DNA of 64,000 bases from the NCBI GenBank assembly GCA_029237695.1, contig CM055275.1, forward strand, positions 7,059,131-7,123,130, given 5' to 3'. The stretch is from Conchocele bisecta (taxonomy: Eukaryota > Mollusca > Bivalvia > Lucinida > Thyasiridae). The stretch's first letter is position 1. Each line of letters begins with the position of its first letter. Shown in pieces: positions 21,238 through 33,800 of this stretch. The notes under the pieces were generated by a model. It was not told the origin of the DNA and ran no database searches. It saw nothing but the letters and a program-made list of their open reading frames with translations. Both the position numbers and the translations under genes were made by a program.

Positions 21238-21615
21238 TTGTTAAGCCCGGTCACCTGTGCGAAATTGAGTCACACGTTTGACAGCTACAAACTGCCTGAC
21301 CTCCAGAAGTACCTGAGAAACAGAGGCGTGACCGTGACGGGCTACAACAAAGCCGTGTTAAAGGAATTATCGACCTCCGTCGAGCGGTTACAGCTACCTG
21401 TTGACCCAGATTTGTTTAATGATCGCGATTGTGTCGCAACAAAACTCGCACGTGTGGGTCTAACTGATGTTAATCCTCATTCTATCGATGGATTTACAGT
21501 GGATTTTAGTGAAATTCCCAAATTCGGCCTGATTGACATGTGTCTATGGTGGCCAATACACGCCAACATGAGTGTCAATTCTACGTTCAGGGAAGGGGGG
21601 TCAATAAGTCAGTAA
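21238..21615 (+). pseudogene. SAP-like domain ORF fragment (mobile-element-type gene)
   Basis: A frame of 125 codons, more GC-rich and codon-like than its surroundings. Residues about 18-48 (YKLPDLQKYLRNRGVTVTGY and onward) fit a SAP-type helix-extended-helix DNA-binding motif, with the conserved pattern L..LQ.YLR.RGV.V.G....L. Further on, residues about 83-101 include a NPHSIDGF...IPKFGLIDM stretch. From memory, this layout heads a large family of multi-copy mollusc and cnidarian proteins that continue into SWIM or YqaJ-nuclease-like domains; no such continuation is found here. The frame starts at TTG with an in-frame TGA just upstream and no early ATG, and similarity appears to end after residue ~101. 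It is therefore an exon or a truncated gene fragment, not a complete protein. Identity of the family is inference. Confidence 0.5.
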
Positions 21616-22162
21616 GTGATAAATTACATCAGGGAACAAATTAACGACAGTATAACACATCCAGCGTAGATTAATACCCATATCAATGCAAGTAGTCAAA
21701 ATACGACAACAACAAATTGTAACAAGTTTGGGCTTCCATACATTGAAACTTTTGACAGCGGTATCCCCGATGACGTCATCTGTATGTTTTAATATACTCG
21801 ATCCGGGGCCAACTATTTCATTTACAAAACAGAAGTAAATATGGCGATGTCAAAGTAATACAGAAACTTTAACAAAAATCCTGCTAAAACATTGTTTTGT
21901 ACCGACAAGGCATTTTAAGGCGCGACACCGGCGACACCGCTTCCGTGGTGGAATTCTTGTTACTTGCTCTTCCACCAGTTTTCAATATATCTATAATGAT
22001 CAGATATCTGGAATCTGTATTTATACTTGAATTGATGATGTCTTGTATATTTGTTACCGTATCTTTCTGATATTGCTATGCATAATCTGTAATGTTGTTG
22101 AATGTTTTGGTACATACTGTAGCAGTGCATACTGTACTTGTGCCATATCAATAGTTTACCCT
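21616..22162. other. No gene seen
   Basis: No continuation of the SAP-like frame was found in any forward frame. Contains one ATGACGTCATC CRE-like site at about 21770. Confidence 0.5.
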
Positions 22163-22347
22163 TTAACCATTAAAGCGCTGAAAAAGAAAATTGCCGTCTG
22201 CTCATTTTGTATATTTTAATTATTTTCTCTTTAAAAACCTATCTTGGCAGCGCAGTAGAATCGTGTCAGTATGTTTTTGAGGAGAAAATATAAAAAATAT
22301 TTAAAACAGCAGACGACAATTGTCGTTTCCAGCGCTTTAAGGGTTAA
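22163..22347. repeat. 185-bp MITE with TTAA-CC...GG-TTAA ends
   Basis: Ends TTAACCATTAAAGCGCTG and CAGCGCTTTAAGGGTTAA, followed inward by TTGCCGTCTGCT and AGCAGACGACAA. TTAA at both sides fits piggyBac-type target duplication. Related but diverged copy at 37765. Confidence 0.65.
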
Positions 22348-22454
22348 TTAAACAGCCACATCAACAATCAATCAGTCAATCAATCTAGTTTAATCGTGTA
22401 GTGTACCCTATGTTCAGTACTTTCAGTACTTTGATTATCTTTGGTTCTTTTGTT

Positions 22455-22740
22455 ACCTGGGAGTTGAATTGTTATCGCCCATTAAAACAGTAGTGCAAGT
22501 TTTACTGATCCTACTGCTTTTGGGAAGGGTCCAAGTGATTCAGGTATGACGAGGACCTGGCATCAGATCAGGATTATTCTAATTTCAGAGTTGAATATAT
22601 AGTTTGTTATTGTAAATATTCAGTTCTGATGTTGGGATCCACCCCATTTGTACAGGTAATATATGGGATTTAGTACTAAACCCATTGACCCGGCCTTAAA
22701 TGACCTTAGTTGTTGATATGACGTTAAGCCCCAACAAACA
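22455..22740 (-). repeat. SINE-like dispersed element, minus copy
   Basis: Read on the minus strand it contains GGCCGGGTCAATGGGTTTAG, ATTACAATAACAAACTATAT and ATCCTGATCTGATGCCAGGT, in the same order as the plus-strand copies at 56536, 58003 and 59168. Confidence 0.75.
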
Positions 22741-22944
22741 ATCTACAGTTATGCATTGTCACATTTAGACGGTATAATGACTGAACACATTAAAAGATTA
22801 AACAGTTATATGCAGAAAGTCGTCTTGAGGCGATAGGCATCACGTCAAGAAGACTTAATTACTAACTGATCAAGAATGGACAGACTGTATTAAAATCGAT
22901 GTGAGTATGCAACAATAGCATACGGAGCCCCGCAAGGAACATGG

Positions 22945-23121
22945 ATTAACCTACTATTCTCTATCTATTTTCCTTATTTCTGAACCAAAGTATATGTTGT
23001 GACCACTCATTGAACCGTCTCGGCGAGACGGTTCAAATGAGTGGTCACAACATATACTTCTGATGAGAAATAAAGAAATTCATGAGCCTTGCCGGATATT
23101 TTTCCCATTCATGGCATTAAC
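22945..23121. repeat. Chimeric hairpin/part-2 unit, second copy
   Basis: Same order as 7294-7466: right end of part 2 (ACCTACTATTCTCTAT), spacer with TTATTTCTGAACCAA, hairpin (22988-23059, one T missing in the left arm), spacer with GATGAGAAATAAAGAAATT, part-2 remnant. Directly after it comes the solo right end of the 16535-type MITE. Confidence 0.85.
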
Positions 23122-24801
23122 GGTATAGTTGACCTGCAGAAAAGCACTACTGTACGTGATATTGTGGGCTGTATCATACGGAGCCCCGCAGGAGACGTAT
23201 ATAATTCTTATTTATTAATTCGTTCCCACTAAATAACAATTCGACCCTCAATTTCACAATGTGTTCCCACGAATTAACAATTCGTTCCCTCAATTTAACA
23301 ATTCGCTTCCATTCGCATTTACTTAGTTAAGGTAACAACTACGCTATATGTCTCATTATACAAATCTCTCGGTGTATTAATTGTATCAATGGTAATTGTA
23401 CTTACTAGTGATTGTAATATATGCCTGATGCCCATATTCTTTTACATAATGTCTACAGCAGATAATGCAATATTAAAGGTTTAACTATACCCACTCACTA
23501 AATTTATAATGACCATTTTACATGTAATAATTAAGCTTACTTTATACGCTGCCAGACACTTATGAAAGGTTCATAGTTTTAATAATGCCAATACATATGT
23601 CATATCTGTATATATCCCGCTATTTGCAAGCACTTCATATCACTATGCGAGATCCTAATCTATCTTTTGCAGCAATGTGCCATATTACATTTATGAAGTT
23701 ACAGCACGTCATAACAAGATTTTCATGCGGTATGGTATATTAAGACTAACACTGCATTACGTTACATGTATCACGATAAGTAGATCACTTTGCAACCATA
23801 AGTACTGAATATGGTAACATATTAATTTGTTATTGTTATTATATTATATTATGTAACAGAAATGAATCAAATGTCGTGGCCGGGTAAGCGTCATCATTGT
23901 TTGTCGCCATTGAAACTTCTGGTTGATGAATGGGTGCGCCGCTTACAGTCACCTCGGGTAAATGATTCGAAGTCGCTGGCATATTGTTCAATCTTGTCAT
24001 ACTATTCCGTTGTCTCTCTTGTAGAAGTTTTGTTAGTGCCTTGATTATGCTTCCAGCTGAAAGTAGTACACGATACATGGCAATGTGTATTCAGCAATAG
24101 GCCTACTCGCCCTTGAGCATACAATATAATACAACAAAATATTTATCACAAGACGACAAACAGTGTGTATTGATTCACAAGTATATATATATATATGCAT
24201 ATTCAAAATGCGTGCCAAACTATAAAGCATTAATTGTTCGTTATACTTTGGCCACAATGTGAATACCATGTAGTTACCTGTGTTTAAGTTTGACCATTCA
24301 TCGTGTTCCTTTCCAACAGACTGAATGTGATCTTAGACTATTTTGACCATTGAACATTATTTTCAGACTAGTGCATTTATTAAAAGGGGGTATGTATTGT
24401 TCTCAAAAATATGAAAATTGCTATTAAAAAGTCCAGATTCTGATCAGACGGCTCATAACGAGCCAGCTCATCTGAATCTGAACGTTTTGCATAAACCGCT
24501 ATAGCCGGCTTTCGGGTTCAAAGGTTTAATGGTGAATCATATTTTTTCGGGCAAACGTGTTCAGCAATTAGCAAGGATCGCTTTACTATCTATATCTTAT
24601 GATTGATTTACTGTAGTTTACACCTGTTGCCAAGTGATGCGATGTAGGTAGGGTGCCTGGTAACGGATTAGTGCTGAAAGATGTTACTTTCAATGTTGTA
24701 CTGCGTACCACCCCCTCCCCGCAATGCGCATGTTCGTTTGTATATGGAGCGGTGAGACGGTTCACCTGAGTGGTAACAGAATCTTATTTGGGTGAGAAAT
24801 A
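23122..24801. other. No gene seen
   Basis: Near 23255-23315 the phrase CCCAC(T/G)AATTAACAATTCG recurs about three times, an old short tandem. A half hairpin (GAGACGGTTCACCTGAGTGG) lies at about 24753-24777. The opposite-strand frames at 23839-24078 are not convincing. Confidence 0.5.
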
Positions 24802-24867
24802 TACGGTGGCACAGAGGGGACGTGGAAATAGTAAAACATATTTCCATGTCCCCTCTGTGCCACCGTA
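24802..24867. repeat. Hairpin, ~28-bp arms
   Basis: TACGGTGGCACAGAGGGGAC pairs with GTCCCCTCTGTGCCACCGTA; one mismatch further in; loop of about 8 bases. Preceded by a half copy of another hairpin family. Confidence 0.85.
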
Positions 24868-25595
24868 GAAATACGAACAATAATCAGTTATTTCAATGAA
24901 AGATGTGTGTATTTCAGTACCAAATGTGTTGAGCTCTCACCTTTGTTAGGTTCTGATTTAGCGACAGGTTGTTGAAAATGTTTATGACTCGGCGCAGTTT
25001 GGTGAGACAACAACGTCTGCAGACCCGGTAGCAGATTGGCTAAGGTGGACAGCGCTGAAAATAAATGTAAAGTGTCTCCGGATTAGCTCCATCTCGACCC
25101 GTTCCAAATGGCCGATTTGGTTTGTCCTTGTGCAAGACAACTTATTGCTAGCCTAGTCCCGACATGTAAGGTCATCGAGCCAGTGCCGTCATCAAATCAA
25201 AGCATTTACAAATACATGTAAATGTAAAGCTGAACATGTCTCAACTGGAAAGCCAAATGTGTGTCTGCATTTTATTTGATGAGATGTACTGCCATGTATC
25301 TCGGATACAGGTATGCCTGAATTAAATATCCCTGAAGCGGATATCAGTTGCTGTAATTTATCTCTGATTTTAATGATCCAACTGCAGTTGCAAATATGGG
25401 ACGGATAGAATTACTGCAAACACGTGATTCAATCGGAACAAATTATATGTATACCAGTACAATACTATATTACATAGTTGCGTACCCTGTTGACGTGACT
25501 GTTGTTTTACTTTTCGTTTTGGCTGGATTATGTTTCCATGTACGTCAACCTGGTTAGTCCGTAACAGTGTTAGTCCCTTGAGTTCTGAAACATAA
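24868..25595. other. No gene seen
   Basis: No repeat, motif or frame I can support. Confidence 0.5.
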
Positions 25596-25903
25596 ATAGA
25601 GAATAGTAGGATAGTGCCGTGAATGGGAAAACATATCTGACAAGGCTTAGGAAACGGGATGGGCGAGGCTCTGCCGAGCACATACCGTTTCCGTGCCGCG
25701 CCATATATGTTTTCCCATTCCCGACACTAACATACTATTCTATTTATCCCGTCAACACCTGCAAATAGCTTTAAAATGCAATGAAAATAACCCCAGCCAC
25801 TGCACATGTTCATACGCTGTGATTAGGTCGTATGGACAGAATATCAAAAATGTTTCACGGCACCGTGTTTCACGGCACATACACACTGTGTTGACGGGAT
25901 AAA
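25596..25903 (-). repeat. Composite palindromic element, copy G
   Basis: Full-length, reverse orientation: part 2 (25596-25743) then part 1, ending TGTTGACGGGATAAA. Part 1 is the long form, with the ~40-bp block that copies D and H lack. Confidence 0.85.
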
Positions 25904-25923
25904 ATAAATCAACATGTACATTT

Positions 25924-27502
25924 CAGGGCTCAACACTAAGGCACGTCCGACCGACCGAGTCTAGTAAAAATGTGGTCTGGTCGTGTCAATTTTCCCGGAA
26001 TACCATTGTCGGTAGCCCGACTGGTCGTGTTCCAATTTGACCAAAGTCACTGCCAAAAATGTCAGAAATAAAATAGTATTAGTTCACCGTTTACTTTTCT
26101 AGTAATAACCAACACAACTTAAATAAATATCGCTGATTGTTCGACAATAGTTTATTTACAACTCCAGGCGGACTTGTTTGCCTAGGTTTCGGGTATGATA
26201 ATGGAGTAAGTCTCTGTATTTCGTACCCAAACCAAAACGTACCCATTATAAACAATGGATCAATGCTACCATCGAATATGAACATTTAGTGAGTGAATTT
26301 AAAATTCTGTGTGCACTGATGTGGTTCAGTTTTTTTTTGCTGGACAGTTTAAATCTATTATCAACAATGCAAACCTCAATACCGCACGGCATTATGATAT
26401 TCTGATGCAATTTTGAACGGATCCCGATAAATGAACCAAACTAAATCATAACAATGAAGTCTGAGAAAAGCTAATTTACATAAGAAGTAGAACGATCTGC
26501 GATTGGTTGATGGTCCTTCATTCATCAAATAGCAATTTTGTATTGGAAGCTGTCAGAAATATAAGCAAACGGTGAGTACAAATATCATACAAATATCTTG
26601 AAAAAAAAAGTGAATTCTCATTGCGCCAATCATGTAATTCGCCTGTGACTCGGCCAATCACACACAGTGGATCAAATGTGTCAAACAACATGTCCAAAAA
26701 TCGTTTGCATTGGCTAAGGCATGCTGCTGAGCACGTGATTTTATTAACATACACATCGCTAATAAATATTGTGCCCTGATATGAGCATAGTGAAAATTAG
26801 TTCAACTGAAATGGAACATTCTAAGTCACTTAAAGTTCTTGTTTTGTTGAGCTGGGAGGCAGAGTCTGCCATTTAATGAATCATTATTCATTGATCTGAC
26901 ACCTTTGATAAGATGATTTAATCGTCACCAAAAAAAATAAAAAAAATGTTCAAACCGGAAGTACCTGCTGCCTCCGATTGCTTGCTTGCTTTCAGTGATG
27001 ATGTGAATATTAGTTGCTCTCCGTGATTAATTTGTGTAGTTACAAGTTCATTATTATTCTTTCAGAAGTAAACAACTGGTTTCTTGAACGTTAAACCTTC
27101 CAACGATACAACTATTAAATTACATTGTTGCATAACCAGTAGTCGACATAACCAGTAGTTGGACTCACTCATACCTGTATCATTACGATCACTGATGTTA
27201 GCCGATTTGAAAATGACTTAGCACTCTGTTTCGTGAAACTGTGATGGTAAGTTCCATTAATTATATTGTCTCTTGTCATTTACAATGGCCTATACCTTTT
27301 TCAAATGTCCCCAACTTTGTGTATGAGGTTGGTCAACTGGCCCCACTTTTAAATTCCTCTTTAAAATTCCTCATGGACATATGCTTTATATGCAAGTTAC
27401 GCTTCACTAGGTCAGGGCTAGTACAAATTAGGTCAGGTCTAGTAATTTGTAAAAGTACTAGCCCGACTGGTCTAGTGAAAAAAAAGTTAGCGTTGAGCCC
27501 TG
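25924..27502. repeat. Inverted ends CAGGGCTCAACACTAA, 1.58 kb apart
   Basis: CAGGGCTCAACACTAA at 25924 is inverted at 27487-27502 (TTAGCGTTGAGCCCTG, 15 of 16 matching), and both ends are followed inward by GACCGACCGAGTCTAGT-type sequence. The interior has no transposase. It may be one element or two separate ends that happen to face each other. Confidence 0.5.
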
Positions 27503-27661
27503 CATTTAAGTAATAAAATATTCGCAAGTGCACAATTATGATAGTCTGTAAATTTCACATTTATTTAGTAATGTTTTCGTGTAAACAAGTATTGGATTAA
27601 CATTTATTTAGCCTGTACTCAATAAATGAAAAATCCATAAATTAATATTTCTAGGCCATCC

Positions 27662-27893
27662 AAAATGTGCACTTACGAACATCTTAGTCGTCTGAAGTTT
27701 AGTGAAACGTGCCCATGCTCGTTAGTTTTCAGTAGTGATATATATGTAAGTCTAGTTACGGTTACGTACGGTACTACAGACTTTCATTTATCCGTTAGTT
27801 GTCCGTTGTGTTTTTGATCTACATTAAAATCTAGCAGACCATGGGCCCGTTTCACTAAACTTCGTACGACTAAAATGTTCGTAAGTGCAAATT
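27662..27893. repeat. MITE-like element, ~50-bp inverted ends
   Basis: Left end TGTGCACTTACGAACATCTT...GTTTAGTGAAACGTGCCC; right end is the approximate complement (GGGCCCGTTTCACTAAACTT and onward). A third, half copy (GCAAGTGCACAATTATGATAG) precedes it at about 27522. The 83-bp satellite begins 38 bp after its right end. Confidence 0.7.
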
Positions 27894-27930
27894 TAGATAG
27901 TCGTGAAATTTTAATTGATGTATTGGATTC

Positions 27931-30876
27931 ATTGGTAGTGGGATGTTCGTTAAAGTTCATTAGTAGATACCTCACATTGATAGCCCTGTGACACAGTTGA
28001 GTAGTCTAGACCCATTGGTAGTGGGATGTTCGTTAAAGTTCATTAGTAGCTACGTCACATGGATAGCCCTGGGACACATTTAAGTAGCCTAGACCCATTG
28101 GTAGTGGGATATTCGTTAAAGTTCATTAGCAGCTACCTCACATTGATAGACCTGGGACACAGTTGAGTAGCCTGGACCCATTGATAGTGGGATGTTCGTT
28201 AAAGTTCATTAGTAGCTACCTCACATTTATAGCCCTGGGACACAGTTGAGTATTCTAGACCCATTGGTTGTGGGATGATCGTTAAAGTTCATTAGTAGCT
28301 ACCTCACATTCATAGACCTGGGACACAGTTGGGTAGCCTAGACTCATTGGTCGGGGGATGTTCGTTAAAGTTCATTAGTAGCTACTTCACATTGATAGCC
28401 CTGGGACAAAGTTGAGTAACCTAGACCCATTGGTAGTGGGATATTCGTTAAAGTTAATTAGTAGCTACCTCACATTGATAGCCATGGGACACAGATGAGT
28501 AGCCTGGACGCATTGGTAGTGGGATGTTCTTTAAAGTTCATTAGTAGCTACCTCACATTGATCGACCTGGGACACATTTGAGTAGCCTAGACCCATTGGT
28601 AGTGAGATGTTCGTTAAAGTTCATTAGTAGCTACCTCACATTGATAGCCAATGGGACACAGTTGAGTAGCCTAGACCCATTGGTAGTGGGGTCTTCGTTA
28701 ATGTTAATTAGTAGCTACCTCACATTGATAGCCATGGGACAAAGATGAGTAGCCAGGACGCATTGGTAGTGGGATGTTCCTTAAAGTACATTAGTAGCTT
28801 CCTCACATTGATCGACCTGGGACACATTTGAGTAGCCTAGACCCATTGGTAGTGAGATGTTCGTTAAAGTTCATTAGTAGCTACCTCACATTGATAGCCA
28901 ATGGGACACAGTTGAGTAGTCTAGACCCATGGGTAGTGGGATGTTCGTTAATGTTCATTGGTAGCTACCTCACATTGATAGCCCTGGGACACAGTTGAGT
29001 AATCTGGATGCATTGGTAGTGGGATGTTCGTTAAAGTTCATTAGTAGATACCTCACATTCATTGACCTGGGATACAGTTGAGTAACCTAGACCCATTGGT
29101 AGTGGGATGTTCGTTAAAGTTCATTAGTAGCTACCTCACATTGATATACCTGGGACACAGTTGAGTAGCCTGGATCCATTGGTAGTGGAATGTTCGTTAA
29201 ATTTCATTAGTAGCTACCTCACATTGATATCCCTGGGACACAGTTGAGTAGCCTAGACACATTGGTAGTGGGATGTTCGTTAAAGTTCATTAGTAGCTAC
29301 CTCACATTGATAGCCCTGGGACAGAGTTGAGTAGCCTAGACCCATTGATAGTGGAATGTTCGTTAAAGTAAATTATTAGCCACCTCACATTGATAGCCCT
29401 GGGATACAGTTGAGTAGCCTGGACCGATTGGTAGTCGGATGTTCGTTAAAGTTCATTAGTAGCTACCACACATTGATAGCCCTGGGAAACAGTTGAGTAG
29501 CCTAGACCCATTGGTAGTGGGATGTTCGTTAATATTCATAAGTAGCTACCTCACATTGATAGCCCTGGGACACAGTTGAGTAGTTTAGACCCATTGGTAG
29601 TGGGATGTTCATTAAAGGTCATTAGTAGCTACCTCACATTGATATCCATGGGACAAAGTTGAGTAGCCTAGACCCATTGGTAGTGGGATGTTCGTTAAAG
29701 TTCATTAGTAACTACCTCACATTGATAGCCCTGTGAAACAGTTGAGTAGCGTAGACCCATTGGTAGTGGGATGTTTGTTAAATGTCATTAATAGCTACCT
29801 CACATTGATATCCTTGGGACACAGTTGAGTAGCCTAGACCCATTGGTAGTGGGATGTTCGTTAAAGTTAATTAGTAGCTACCTTACATTGATAGCACTGG
29901 GACACAGTTGAGTAGCCTAGACCCATTTGTAGTGGGATGTTCGTTAAAGTTCATTAGTAGGTACCTTACATTGATTGCCCTGGGACACATTTGAGTAGCC
30001 TAGACCCATTGGTAGTGGGATGTTCGTTACAGTTCATAAGTAGCACCTCAATTGATAGCCTGGGGCACAGTTGAGTGCCTGGATCATTGGTAGTGGGATG
30101 TTCGTTACAGTTCATAAGTAGCTACCTCACATTGATAGCCCTGGGGCACAGTTGAGTAGCCTGGATCCATTGGTAGTGGGATGTTCGTTAAAGTTCATTA
30201 GTAGCTACCTCACATTGATAGCCCTGGGACACAGTTGAGTAGCCTGGATCCATTGGTAGTGGGATGTTCGTTAAAGTTCATTAGTAGCTGCCTCACATTG
30301 ATACCCTCAGGGGAGTTGTAGCCTGGATCCATTGGTAGTGGGATGTTCGTTTTAAAGTTCATTAGAAAGCTCCCTACATGATGCCCCTGGGACACAGTTG
30401 ATGCCTAGACATTGGTGTAGTGAGTTCGTTAAAGTTCATTAGTAGCTGCCTCACATTGATAAACCTGGGACACAGTTGAGTAGCCTAGACCCATTTGTAT
30501 TGAGATGTTCGTTAAAGTTCATTAGTAGCTACCTCACATTGATATCCCTGGGACACATTGGAGTAGTCTGGACCAATTGGTAGTGGGATGTTCGTTAAAG
30601 TTCAGTATTAGCTACCTCACATTTATAGCCCTGAGACACAGTTTAGTAGCCTAGACCCATTGGTAGTGGGATGTTCGTTAAAGTTCATTATGAGCTACCT
30701 CTCATTGATAGACCTGGGACACAGTTGAGTAGCCTGGATCCATTGGTAGTGGGATGTTCGTTAAAGTTCATTAGTAGCTACCTCACATTGATAGCCCTGG
30801 GACACAGTTGAGTAGCCTAGACCCATTGGTAGTGGGATGTTCGTTAAAGCTCATTAGTAGCTACCTCACATTGATA
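27931..30876. repeat. 83-bp satellite array, ~35 units
   Basis: The monomer contains TAGTGGGATGTTCGTTAAAG, TTCATTAGTAGCTACCTCAC, ATTGATAGCCCTGGGACACA and GTTGAGTAGCCTAGACCCAT. Because 83 is not a multiple of three, it is not a coding repeat. A three-monomer block is duplicated at a 250-bp offset (compare AGTGAGATG at 28601 and 28851). Units around 30040-30420 have many small deletions. The array stops exactly where retrotransposon-derived sequence starts. Confidence 0.95.
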
Positions 30877-33800
30877 GGTACCATCAACCCGGTATACCAA
30901 TACCTAGTATGTACATGCCCCCTACATATGGTCAACCTGGAATAATACCTTCAGTATTTACTCAGTTACATAATGCACACAACCAACCTTATCAAAGCCC
31001 GAACCCATATGGTCATAATCGCCCATGCGCATAAGTATAGGCAGACGGCATACCCAAATGCAAACCAGCATCCTCCAGATAGGTCTTGTCACCCAAGCAA
31101 CCATATACCTGTTCACATGGCACATCCTACTTGTGAGGCACCCAGTCATCGGATATCGTCAACACCAATACATACTCCCACTGAACACGCGTCTAAAAGG
31201 GGCGCGCCAGTACCCCACGCTGACAACTCCTCTGAGGTACAAATAGGGCAGTCAGAATCGAACCCTATCACTCTGGATATACCAGTAACTGTAACAAACA
31301 CTATTGCCACCAACCAAATATCAGAAGAGATTGTAGAACAATCTGAAATGAGTGCTCATACAATGAACAATGAACGTTGACTCAGCGGAGATGAGATGCA
31401 GAAAGGGGATCGTCCACCGAGCCGATATCAGGAGCGGGACATGCATAGTGAATTTCCGCCGGCATCATAGCTCCCAGAGAGCCAAAGAAAGACAATGTTC
31501 ATTATTTTACGCATCCCAGGCCTCGTCCAGAAACCGCCGGACATGGAACAGCTTCTGACGGCGACAGCAACCATCCGACAATCAAAGTAACCTCCTTTAA
31601 CGTCGAAGAATACGTGACAAACGCAGCATATCTACAAACTTTACTAAATGAAAACACAATTATCTGTCTACAGGAGCATTTATTGTGGGATTTTCAATCT
31701 AATCAGCTGAATCCAATTATACCTGAATATGATAGTTATTTACGATGTCATGACTCATTTGAACCACTCTCTGGACTGAAACTACCAAAAGGTGTCGCAA
31801 TACTGTGTCCGAAAACGTCGACTGGATACATTATAAAGCTACAGGACGGTAATGAACGCATCATATGCATAACTATTAATGCTGCTGAGCATATCTGTCC
31901 CATTAATGCTTACATTCCGACAAAAAATCCAAGTGTGAAATCAAGTGAACAGTATATTGAATGCTTAGACATACTGCAAAATACTAAGCTACCCATAAGA
32001 GTATTCTATGCGGAGATCTAAACGGAACTCTGTTACCTCATCGTGGCAATAACAAGCATGATAGACTTTTACAAACTTTTGTACGTGAACTGAACTTACA
32101 CCAGGCTATTACAACGAATAATCCTACGTTCATCCATCATAACGTAAAATCGCAGTCTCAGATAGACTATATATTGTGCCATAACATTGACATTATGTCC
32201 GGGTACAACATAGCGGATCGCTATCATATTAATCTCCCTGATCATTTGCCAGTAACCGCTAGTTTGGCAGTGAAGACACCAATCGCGCAGTCCAAAGTAC
32301 AGAACAAATACTCAGACTCTCGAAAACATATACATGTACCACTGTGGGAGAAGTTCGATTCTGGAATATTCTGTCAGTCAGTACAGGAAAGCTTGAGTTC
32401 GCAGTTTACTGATGGTATTGAAAGAGGATCCACAAAAGAAATGCGCCTGATTGTCTGTCTCATTAAGGCTGCAAATCGTTCAGTTCCGATGAAAACTACT
32501 AGTCTGAAAGGTCCTACATGGAAAGCGTCACCCGTAGTGCGTGCATTGCAAAGTAAATGCAAAAAAGACTACAACATCTGGAAATCTGAAGGAATGCTTC
32601 GCAACAGTACAGCATATGAAATAATGCGTTGTCAAAGAGGGATATGCGCTCCAGGATCAGGCAGGAAAAATGTATGGCTAGAAAAGATCTCTTTCAGGAG
32701 TTAATGAGAAACCCAAGTTCTAAGCTGTTCTATCGTTTTATACATCGTAACAGAAATGGTTGACAATCCAATACAGCATCTATATCTCACAACGGCTCCG
32801 ATGTAGTCTCGCCAGTGGAGCAACGTCAGTGTTTTGCTCGGTACTATGAAGACTTGTCAGTTCCGAAGGACTCTGTGTTTAATAGTGATTGCATGGATCT
32901 AACCTGTATCCGCCACCATATTATTAATGAACTATTTGAAGAACAGCCGTACTCGTTGAATCCAATAAGGCACGAGGAAGTCGAAAAGGCAATAAACAGT
33001 TTGAACTCCGGTAAATCCGCTGACGAATACCAATTATCTGCTGAAGACTTGAAAACGTCAAAACCGGTGATAGTGCCATACATAGTTAGTACATTTAACA
33101 CAATACTCCGTGAAAGATGTGTCCCAGCGTCATTTAAAACGGGAATCGTGACCCCAGTTTTGAAAAAAGGCAAAGACTCAACCAAAATGGATAATTACCG
33201 AAGAATTACCGTTACAGCAATTTTGGGTAAACTGTTCGAATATGTAATCCTAAGCCGAATAACAATATCTCAGTCTGACCTACAGTTCGGCTTTACTTTA
33301 AGGACTGACACCAACAATGGCAAGCTTGTCTGAGGCCAATATTGAAGCGGACTTGAATTATGTTCCTCTCTATATCGTTACATTAGATTCGCAGAAAGCC
33401 TTTGATGTGGTGGACCACCGTATCCTTCTAGATAAACTCTATTATCAGAACATTCATCCTGATTTGTGGTTAATTGTCAAAAATATGTATGAAGGGCTGA
33501 CATCAAAAGTGAAGTGGGTGAATGAGCTTAGCTCAATCTTCAGGGTGCAGCAGGGAGTCCGACAGGGCGGCGTACTATCCACGCACTTTTACAAGCGTAC
33601 ATTAATGACTTGCTCCACGAGTTGGAGCATCATAAGATTGGCCTCCAGATCGGAAACGCGTTCGTTGGTTCTCCGTGCTGCGCCGATGATGTTGCCCTGC
33701 TGTCAAATGATAAGGTTGAACTGCAGATCATGCTGAATGTTGCTGCCAGATACTCCAGCCAGCATAGGTGCAATCTCCATCCGACAAAAAGCAAAGTAGT

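Noticed and set aside
25924..27502. A 1.6-kb autonomous transposon between the inverted ends
   Set aside because: No transposase-like frame lies inside; kept only as a pair of inverted ends.
27931..30876. Direct-repeat array considered as a CRISPR array
   Set aside because: The 83-bp monomers are contiguous with no unique spacers, and the setting is eukaryotic.
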